NCBI GenBank assembly: GCA_012845835.1
Contig: JABAKD010000019.1
Location: 14,247,420-14,311,419 of the forward strand
DNA: 64,000 nucleotides
Direction of reading: 5' to 3'
Source: Undaria pinnatifida
Lineage: Eukaryota; Sar; Phaeophyceae; Laminariales; Alariaceae
Numbering within the stretch: the first letter of the stretch is position 1; each line of letters begins with the position of its first letter. The position numbers and the translations under genes are program-made. Below are positions 56,358 through 64,000 of this stretch, piece by piece. Under the pieces are notes generated by a model. That model was not told the DNA's origin. It saw nothing but the letters and a program-made list of their open reading frames with translations, and searched no databases.

Positions 56358-56585
56358 GTGCGACATGATGGGTTCTATAGTTTCCGCGCACAGACTGACT
56401 AACATCACCCTGATAACCCTGGTACAGGCTATACTGCAGTTGCAAGGAGAGTCGCCGACCTATATCCTTAATGAGGACACACAACCCGTAATACGCGCGA
56501 TCGGAGTATCTCACACAGCTTGCAAAGATGAGTTTCGACAAAATCTTCGATCTCACAGCTGGAGTGTGTTTTAATTTTTATAATA
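56358..56585 (-). repeat. G-tract repeat family, head-only copy with open small ORF
   Basis: Inverted relative to most copies. Contains TCCGCGCACAGACTGACTAA, CCGACCTATATCCTTAATGA, CGCGCGATCGGAGTATC and GCAAAGATGAGTTTCGACA. The plus-strand frame 56365-56574 stays open for 69 codons and matches the minus frame at 44061-44294. Confidence 0.85.
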
Positions 56586-57114
56586 TATCATGTGAATCGG
56601 AGGTATAGTCTAATAATGTTGTTTGGTGTAATCTCGTCGAATTTTTTCTTTGTACGTCCGCGTTTGTTTGGGGATTCGAAAAAAATTGAAGCCTTGAAAA
56701 CCACCGATGTACAGCAGTATTATGTGTTGGAATACTTGTCGGCAACTTCGCACTCAGCGTGGTGATACATACCAATAGTGCTTCCCGCGGTCGATTCCCC
56801 GTTTATCGGTTTTGGATAGATCGTCCGGTGTTGGATACATCATCCGGCCAACGTGTCGGAAGAGCCGAACCACGAGCAATTTTCCAAGAAGATGCCAGCG
56901 GTAATTTGCACTACTCACCACACCCACGGGCGTACGGCACTGACGACCACACCGTGCATGTACGGTACCAAGGTATACATAGTAAAAATGCACCGTGAGT
57001 ACATGTCAGGGTGTACATCGTCAAGTGACAACATGTTTCAGGTAAATCCCCGGTAAAAGCAGGGATAGATACATTGCATGGCATGTACCTACGTACGCGA
57101 TATATATTGTGTCG

Positions 57115-57705
57115 ATTTCCACAACCACCGTCACATTTATCCCCTCAAAATAATATGTAGTTTCCACGCACAGATTGAGCTTCCCCCCTCCTACGATAAC
57201 CTGGTGCCTTTTTTTTTTTCTTTCTTCTCTAAAACCGTCAGATTTATCTCCTTGAAAGGATTTATAGCTTCCACGCACAAATTGCCCGCCCGTCCGCCCC
57301 CCCCCCCCCCCCCCCCCCCCCCCCGCAGCCCCCCCCCCCCCCCCTCCAACCCCGCTCGCTTTTGATCAAAACCAAGCCCCCACGTCCTTCAAAACTCCGC
57401 CCCCCTCACCGGTTATTCGACTTACAGGATTCACTTTATAAACGGATACATTTCCCTCCACAGCTGTCAGATTTTGTCTCCCTCAGAAACGGGTTTTATA
57501 GTTTCCGCGCACAGACTGACTAACATCACCCTGTTGACCCTGATAGCTACACTGTAGTTGTTGCAAGGGGAGTCGCCGACCTATATCCTTAATGAGGACA
57601 CACAACTCGTAATACGCGCGATCGGAGAATCACACACAGCTTGCAAAGATGAGTTTCGACGAAACCTTCGATCTCACAGCTGGAGTGTATTTTGATTTTT
57701 TATAT
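57115..57705 (-). repeat. G-tract repeat family, inverted long copy
   Basis: Runs from ACCGTCACATTTATCCCCTC through long C tracts (57297-57345) and CTCACCGGTTATTCGACTTA to the head ending GTTTCGACGAAACCTTCGAT and ATTTTTTATATTATC. The small ORF is broken in this copy near TAGTTGTTGCAAGG. Confidence 0.85.
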
Positions 57706-58311
57706 TATCATGTCGACAATAATAATGCATGCATACACGGCAAGAAGAAATGTTTTGGAGCCTACGCTCGAGCCTCGATGTTCCGACTTGTCCGTGAGCT
57801 CCGGTGGACCCTTTTGAACACCGTAAGAACACGCGCTCTCTGGGATCGATATCGGGGCGCGGTTCGCCCCAAATGAGGGGGGCACACCTCACAATTTAGG
57901 TTCGTTCGAGAGAGATCTTATCGGAACAGGTTCTTGATGAGGTGAAACGCGAGGCCTTTTCGTGGATCTGTCTCCGGTTTTGAGGAAATCAGATCGAGTG
58001 ACTGGTAATTCGTTCTGGGCGATTACACGTGTGTGTGATCTAATTGTTGATGCTCACTGTTTGACGGTGCTGCCGCGGCAACAGCCGTATGCGGTCAGTC
58101 GTACGCTGTGGTTAGTGTTTTGTCTTCACACCTACATAATCAAATATAAGTCGTTCTATTTGACCTCCGACAGTATAGCGTAGATATGCCGTTCCAACGT
58201 ACCAGATATATCGAACACATATCCAAAGAGCAAATGTAGTACGAAGTACGAGTATATCTACAAAGTCGATAATTATCATCCGTTATTTCTACCCTAAGCG
58301 TTATCGCCGGT
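57706..58311. other. Intergenic, nothing recognised
   Basis: No coding or repeat signal identified. Confidence 0.35.
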
Positions 58312-58397
58312 GGTAGTAGTATTAGTAGTAGTAGTGGTAGTAGTAGTAATAGTAGTAGTAGTATTAGTAGTAGTAGTAGTAGTAGTAATAGTAGTAA

Positions 58398-58444
<47 letters not shown>

Positions 58445-58466
58445 GTAGTAGTAGTAGTAGTACTAG
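58312..58466 (+). repeat. (AGT)n microsatellite
   Basis: About 155 bp of AGT triplets with scattered AAT and GGT variants. It gives spurious poly-Leu and poly-Thr frames on the minus strand. Confidence 0.95.
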
Positions 58467-58469
58467 CAG

Positions 58470-58640
58470 TGTAATCGACAATCTGTATGCCCGGCGTAGG
58501 GTGGCTCACGGGGGGATTGCTCTCAGTACCCGAAGAGGGATCATCAGGCGGAGGAGAAAATAACAACATAGAATATACTATATATATTAAAGTACCCGAG
58601 TGCGAGTCCCGGAGGCCACTCTGAACATTCACACCCGTGA
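58470..58640. mobile_element. Inverted-repeat element family P, single arm
   Basis: ATCGACAATCTGTATGCCCG, GTAGGGTGGCTCACGGGG, AAATAACAACATAGAATATA, TTAAAGTACCCGAG and CCCGGAGGCCACTCTG match the right arm at 63440-63590 in the same order. Only one arm is present. Confidence 0.7.
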
Positions 58641-58799
58641 AGATAACAAAATAGTGAACTGAATAACAGCAGCAGTACTAATAATAGTACACTGCGCCAA
58701 AGGGGGCTCAACTCGAACGTATCGAGGATTGGGACCGCCAATCATATCAATAACTCTACTCTGCCATCTCCGTAGATTCTATGCAGTCATACACATCAT

Positions 58800-60090
58800 A
58801 CATCAGACTTGTGCGCAGGCATAAACCGACATTCTCCCTGCATGTGTGCACGTCATGATAACGTTCAACCAAAGCGCAGCAAACGGAACCTTGCTTATTC
58901 AAGCAAGGTATACTCTATACATGCCTCAAATATCCAATTTCAATTTGAAAACAATACTGCCTCTGCTCCAAAAACCCGAATATTGATACCCAACGCCGTA
59001 ACTAGCGGAATTGAACCGCAGTATTCGTAATGGAAATCGCTAAAAAAATGTGGGCAATCAAGAGTGCAGTAGGATTAATCCGTGTGAGACCAGGAGGAAG
59101 AAAGGAAAACTCTCGATTGTGGTTCAATAAACCAAGCCTAAGATTTCCACGAAACCACCTGTATTTTACCTCAATTATTTGTTCAAATTATTATACTCCC
59201 AAGCCTTTCTTTGGTCAACAAGCAAAATTTGATGCTGAAATCAAGCAAGATATAAAATACCAGGTATCAAGTTTCGTCTTCCACTACTCGAAAACAACCA
59301 ATCAATACTGTTCCTTCAAAATAATATGCTCCCAAACCTTCGATCAAGCAAAATTCTTGTGGTAATATAGATAGTTCCGTTTTCAACATGACCCAGGCAA
59401 AATTAAAAATGGTATGACCTCGGTATAACTAGGTCAGTATCAACGCAGACCCGAGTTTGATTCTGGGACATTGATAAGGGCAAGAAGTCAATTCTACACC
59501 CCTCCTGCTCGTGACAACTGTCACGATAATGCTCACGTCATCCTACATTTCTGCAAACTTAAAAGTACAATCCTCAAATTAAAACAAAATGTTAAAGCAT
59601 CACCTTCAACTATTATTTCATGACCCAAAATATGGGCCAAGATATAACTCCCCCACTCCGGAGTCAAACTCCCCCACTCCGGAGTCAAGCCACATTTTGT
59701 CCAACCAGTTCCGCTCTGGTTTAGTCCATACCAAGCTCTCAACACGGGTTGGTATTACATGACACTTTGACTAGGACATGTGCTCTTTCAACCCACTGTG
59801 GAAGGCAGCATTCATCATACCTACCTCCTCTCCCTGTTCAAACAAATCAAGCATCCTGCCAGCTCCACCTCCAATTCATATCACCAGGATCTCATCGCAA
59901 GACTAAGGCGGTGGTGATCTCTCAGCGAGCTGAATATAATGTGTCACGTGGACGATCGATGTCTCTTTCCGCCCCAGCTGAAAGATGAAAATATCAAATT
60001 TCATTGTCAAACTCTCAAAAACAACAAATATGAACACAATCCTATCATCCACTATTATTGCCCATAAAATACGTCAATAAACTACGATTC
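58800..60090. other. AT-rich island of unlike composition
   Basis: Visibly richer in A/T than its surroundings and free of the local repeat families. It contains a perfect direct repeat of about 22 bp at 59647-59691 (ACTCCCCCACTCCGGAGTCA unit), two isolated T-arm-like pieces (GCGGTTCAATTCCGC on the minus strand near 59009 and GAGTTTGATTCTGGGAC near 59452), and a 111-codon plus frame (59030-59365) without recognisable motif. The source could be a transposon, organelle-derived DNA or a host segment; I cannot tell. Confidence 0.4.
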
Positions 60091-60116
60091 TCATACCTGG
60101 TACCACAGGTACTACT

Positions 60117-60854
60117 GTGAAAGTCCGCATGCTGAAGGCCGAGGTCATTGAGACCCTGCTGTACGGGTGTGTGACGTGGACCCTTAATGCGGACCACTTC
60201 GCCAAGCTCCGATCAGCCCACCACGAAGTCCTTTTGCGAGTCATTGGCTTCCAGCGCCGATTACGCACCGACCACACCACCCTCTCGTACGCGAAGGCCC
60301 TCAGGATGACACGATGCGAGAGCATCGAAACGACCATCCGTAAACGGCGGCTCTTCTTTGCCGGGGCCCTGGTGCGACAACACAAGGGGCGACTGCCCCG
60401 TCGGTTGATGTTCGGGACGATCGCTGGTGGGGAGAACCCGAAACCAGGCGGACAACTTAAGACTTGGCCTAGAGCCATAGCTGAGGACCTTAGGGTGTTC
60501 AAAGCCAACGAGGGATCAACGGAACACTCCCCCTTAGTTTTTGGAGTTGGGACCGCGCTGTGGCCCACTGCAGCAAAAAAGGTGGGCAAGTGGTACCGGG
60601 GGGTCCTCGAAGCAGCTGAACGGTTCATGGGCAGGTGGCACGAGGATGAGGCAAAGCTGAGTAGACAGCGCCGCGCATCCGCCGTGGGTGGTGTCGAAAG
60701 GAACGGGGGGCGGGGGGGCAGCAGGAGGGGTAGAAGGAACACCGCACAAGGGTATGGGGGCAGGGGGGGGGACAGGAGGAGTAGAAGGGAAACCGCGGTA
60801 GATGAAAGTAGGAAGGAGACCGCAGACAGGGTAGCAAGGTACCAGGCCGACTAG
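60117..60854 (+). mobile_element. Non-LTR retrotransposon polyprotein, C-terminal part
   Basis: An uninterrupted 245-codon frame. The start (KAEVIETLLYGCVTWTL, then HHEVLLRVIGFQRR and RKRRLFFAGALVRQ) matches the region just after reverse transcriptase in LINE ORF2 proteins, where LLYGxETWTL and a following L-R-x-I-G-x motif are typical. The catalytic RT domain and endonuclease are absent, so the copy is 5'-truncated at about 60115. The second half is low-complexity, rich in Gly, Arg and Glu, from GGGGGCAGGAGG-type repeats. No frame damage is visible, which suggests recent insertion or a short remaining length. Confidence 0.75.
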
Positions 60855-61425
60855 TAGGTGGAACCTTCCCATCTATGCCACTCGTACCGCCAACTGCTGC
60901 GGCTGCTCGGAATGTGATGTCTTGGTACTTTGATTTTTCCGTGAATTTATTTATTTTATTTTATTATATTCTTTTTCTTTCCCCTTCTTATCCTTATGAA
61001 GGGAGTCTTGCATGGTGGGTAGGTGACGAGCCTGTTTTATTTGGCCCTCCCAGTCTTCCTTCTTCTACTTGTTTCTTTTTTCCGGGGTATTTTTTCCCTT
61101 TCTTTCCCCCTTGCATGTCCATTTTGGCTCATGCTCGGGGTATGTTTCTGTCTCCCGTGCTTTGGCTCCCCTTTTTATTTATTTACTTATTTATTTTGTC
61201 TTGGTTTCTTTCGTTGTTTCTCTCTTTTACAAGGTATTTTGGTTTAATGAGAAGAACACAAAGGGGGGAGGGGGGGAAACAGGAGGAGTAGAAGGAAAGC
61301 CGTCCAAGGGAATGGGGGCAGGGGGGGCAACATGAGGAATAGAAGGGAGACCGCGGTGGACGAAGGCAGGAAGGAGATGGCAGACAGGGTAGCAAGGTAC
61401 CAGGCCGACTAGTAGGTACATAGCA
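60700..61425 (+). repeat. Direct repeat in the LINE 3' region, about 558 bp period
   Basis: CAGACAGGGTAGCAAGGTAC followed by CAGGCCGACTAGTAGGT occurs at about 60820 and 61378, each preceded by GGAGGAGTAGAAGGAAAGCC-type sequence. The spacer is T-rich with CTTTGGCTC blocks that recur again near 61565. Confidence 0.8.
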
Positions 61426-61429
61426 CTTT

Positions 61430-61720
61430 TCGTCTTTCTCTGGGGTATTTTTTTTCCCCTTTGTTCCCTCCTTGCGTGTCCAGGTTTTTGGCTCGTGTTC
61501 GGATTATCTTATTTTGGTTTTACTTTACTTTATTTTATTTCATTTTATTATGTTTCTTTTCCGAGCTTTGGCTCTCCTTTGCGGTTGGGTTGTTTCTTCG
61601 ATTTCCCCTTCATTTTGTTTGTTTCATTTTTTGTTTTTATTTTTATCTTTGTTTTTATTTGTTTTCTTATTTTGTTTTTGTTTTTTGTTTTTGTTTTTGT
61701 TTTTGTTTATTTCGTATTTC
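61430..61720 (+). repeat. T-rich low-complexity tract
   Basis: Long TTTTATT and GTTTTT(G/T) runs form the presumed 3' untranslated region of the LINE fragment. They give spurious Phe-rich frames. Confidence 0.7.
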
Positions 61721-62149
61721 TCTCTTCCAATGTATTTCTGTTGCTGACGTATGTATGTTGTGCCTGTCGTACCCAGTACTAGGGCATGACATTGCGTTGT
61801 CGAATGCATTACGATGCATTATCTCTGTGTCGTGGCTTGTGACCACAGAGCTGATCTTTCTAGGGTGAAGAATCAGTACGGACACTGGGTGTGCTGGATG
61901 TCGACGAGTAGAAGAACGGTTTAATGTGAAGAACACACACACACACTGTATGTATTAATGCAGGCATAACACCGGGCAGGGTTGAAAGTTTGGTTGTGTG
62001 CTAAAAACGCAACCACCCTATATCCATCACCTCTCGTTGTTTCAACAAGAATATTAAGCACGGATGCATACGTACACGATCATATGTGAACTTCTCCCGG
62101 CCAACCAAAAAGAATGTACCACCACGACCACGTACGTAACATGTATTAT
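61721..62149. other. Intergenic, nothing recognised
   Basis: A short (CA)n run is at 61933-61946. No gene seen. Confidence 0.4.
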
Positions 62150-62580
62150 AAAAATTAAAATACACTCCAGCTGTGAGATCGAAGATTTCGTCGAAACTCA
62201 TCTTTGCAAGCTGTGTGTGATACTCCGATCGCGCGCATTACGAGTTGTGTGTCCTCATTAAGGATATAGGTCGGCGACTCCCCTTACAACTACAAGTGTA
62301 GCTATCAGGGTCAACAGGATGATTTTAGTCAGTCTGTGCGCGGAAACTATAAAACCCGTTTCTGAGGGGGACAAAATCTGACAGCTGTGAAGGGAAAGGG
62401 GGGCCTGGTTTTGATCAAAAGCGAGCGGGTTTGGAGGGGGGCGGAGGGGGGGGCGGGAAAGGGGCAATTTGTGCATGTAAGCTATAAATCCTTTCGAGGG
62501 GATAAATCTGACGGTTTTGGCACCAGTATATTATTGGGGGCGGGGGGGGGGGATGGTTGGGGCGGGGGGGGGGGGTTGGG

Positions 62581-62616
<36 letters not shown>

Positions 62617-62650
62617 CTCAATATGTTCCTGGAAACTATACATTATTTTG
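62150..62650 (+). repeat. G-tract repeat family, copy with longest pure G run
   Basis: Head TACACTCCAGCTGTGAGATC to GGTCGGCGACTCCCC, then GTTTCTGAGGGGGACAAAAT. The G tract at 62580-62613 is nearly pure over 34 bases. The copy ends within CTGGAAACTATACATTATTT. The small ORF is broken here. Confidence 0.85.
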
Positions 62651-63234
62651 ATGTATGTACCATCTTTGAAAGGCGTAGACCGCTGATATACCAAGCAATA
62701 CCGTCATATCTTCCATAGACCAGGATCAAAAGTCATGCTTTCGGCTGTAACCATTTTCGCTTGACTCTTTGGAACTGAGGGAAAATGGTTGAATGAAAAA
62801 AATGAACCAAAGTGCCAACTTATATCATATACGACTGAAAATTCGGTTATCACATGCAAGGGTTATGTATCACATCCCCGACAAACATCAGTACTATTAT
62901 TAACAGCAGTGTAATCGCTCAACCCCCACAAAATCTAGCATTTCCGTTCGTAGTTGCGCTTGAAAAGCAGAGTATCAGCCGCTAAGAATACCAGTTGCAG
63001 TATAGCATCATTCGACTGACCTTACCTCGAATAAGAACGATGCCAACCAAACAAATTGTCATCGCTATGAACCGTTAATCATGCCAGTTGCAGCATGTCA
63101 TCATTCGACGAACAAGCATGTTTTGATACAACTACTATTATTGCTGCTGTGGTACTTGAAAATAATCCATGCCTTTCACATGCCTTTCGAACACGACAAC
63201 CGGTAGTGAGGTCACCTCTTTTCGCGAACCCATG
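62651..63234. other. Intergenic, nothing recognised
   Basis: CAGTACTATTATTAACAGCA near 62889 resembles sequence just beyond the family P arm at 58660. No gene seen. Confidence 0.35.
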
Positions 63235-63620
63235 TTTAGGGTGGCCTCCGGGACTCGGGTACTTTAATATATACTCCGGAGTATTCTATCTTCTTATCTT
63301 CTCCGCCTGATGGTCCCTCGTCGGGTACCTAGAGCAATCTCCCGTGAGTCACCCTACGCCGGGCATACAGATTGTGGATTATGATAATCGACAATCTGTG
63401 TGCGCAGCGTCATAAATCGACAATGTGTGTGCCCGGCGTCATAATCGACAATCCGTATGCCCGGCGTAGGGTGGCTCACGGGGAGATTGCTCTCGGTACC
63501 TGACGAGGGACCATCAGGCGGAGGACAAAATAACAACATAGAATATATATTAAAGTACCCGAGTCCCGGAGGCCACTCTGTACACGCCACACCCAAAGAT
63601 GATGACAAAATAGTAAACTG
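63235..63620. mobile_element. Large inverted repeat (element family P)
   Basis: The left arm (63239-63383) is the reverse complement of the right arm (63428-63583): GGTGGCCTCCGGGACTCGGG versus CCCGAGTCCCGGAGGCCAC, and CCGTGAGTCACCCTACGCCG versus CGGCGTAGGGTGGCTCACGG. The arms of about 145-155 bp flank three units of about 30 bp (ATCGACAATCTGTGTGCGC type, 63384-63470). It could fold into a long hairpin and is probably a foldback-type transposable element. Confidence 0.75.
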
Positions 63621-63741
63621 AGTAGACTCAGGCCCATAATGCTAGCATAGCTTATAGCATATTTGGCCTTTTTTCGCATAAGTAAAAGCATAAGTGGCGG
63701 GGAGCAGTGTTTAAGCACATTATGCCTTAAACAAAGTTTTT

Positions 63742-63810
63742 TTTTTAAAATCCTCCGGCGGATGGGGAAAAATAAAGCTTTAGCTCACCACACTTCCGCA
63801 TACAAAGCAT
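63742..63810 (-). mobile_element. 5'-truncated retroposon tail (family L), copy 4
   Basis: The minus strand reads GCGGAAGTGTGGTGAGCTAA, then CATCCGCCGGAGGATTTT and an A-rich run. Only about 60 bp of the 3' end is present. Confidence 0.6.
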
Positions 63811-64000
63811 ATATATACACGTCAGCGACGAGCATACCCTGTTCTTTTATCAGCATATCGGCTGCAAATGAGGGCACAAGGGCCATCTGAGATATTTCCA
63901 CAGCGCCTAGCAGCCTGCAGTTATGCACAATGTCGACTAATTTGACTTTTTCGTACAAGATTAAGATTACCACCAATTAACGCAATTATATACCTCAAGA

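Noticed and set aside
58140-58632. Poly-Leu and poly-Thr ORFs
   Set aside because: Direct translation of the AGT microsatellite.
63384-63470. CRISPR-like short repeats
   Set aside because: Three adjacent 30 bp units without unique spacers, at the centre of an inverted repeat in a eukaryotic genome.

Overview
The window looks like nuclear DNA of a brown alga (Phaeophyceae), most likely Ectocarpus or a relative. The main reason is an intact tandem-repeat gene at 6527-7927. Its 38-residue unit has the cysteine/histidine spacing C-x4-C-x16-C-x2-H-x12, the pattern of the EsV-1-7 family first named from the Ectocarpus virus EsV-1 and greatly expanded in Ectocarpus. Spliced GT-AG genes, long introns, many small transposons and tRNA-headed SINEs with poly(A) tails also point to a repeat-rich eukaryotic genome. 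No bacterial operon, rRNA, complete tRNA or CRISPR array was seen.

Coding content is sparse. (1) The EsV-1-7 gene has 12 units and is flanked by decayed units on both sides. (2) A class 3 lipase gene on the minus strand can be assembled by hand into six phase-compatible exons (39818 down to 29328). It has the Ser-Asp-His triad in order, a stop codon and an AATAAA signal. Its 5' exon was not found, and its long introns are full of small transposons. (3) A weaker two-exon membrane-protein candidate lies at 55915-55604 (minus). (4) The intact C-terminal part of a non-LTR retrotransposon polyprotein lies at 60117-60854.

Layout: 1-3.8 kb holds a three-copy 300-500 bp repeat family and a SINE; 3.8-6.4 kb shows nothing recognisable; 6.4-8.6 kb is the EsV-1-7 locus; 8.6-17 kb is mostly featureless; 17-21.5 kb has MITEs and a diverged copy of the G-tract repeat; 21.7-23.5 kb is a broken Ty3/gypsy element on the minus strand with a candidate LTR; 24.5-28.2 kb has a possible copia fragment, a three-unit tandem repeat and a nearly perfect 178 bp tandem duplication; 28.5-29.1 kb has a MITE and a second LTR-like copy; 29.3-39.8 kb is the lipase gene; 39.4-45.7 kb is dominated by a G-tract repeat family; 46-54 kb has SINE pairs, retroposon tails and local tandem duplications; 54.7-57.7 kb has the small candidate gene next to inverted copies of the G-tract repeat; 58.3-63.6 kb has a triplet microsatellite, an AT-rich island, the LINE fragment, another G-tract copy and a large inverted repeat.

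The genes show no sign of acting together in a pathway. The most unusual signals are the EsV-1-7 locus with its frame break, a G-tract repeat family that shares a block of about 75 bp with the candidate gene at 55.5 kb and keeps a small ORF open in some copies, and a dispersed 9-mer (TACCTGGTA) present about ten times where about 0.5 is expected. All exon, repeat and family calls were made by eye, and no search was run.
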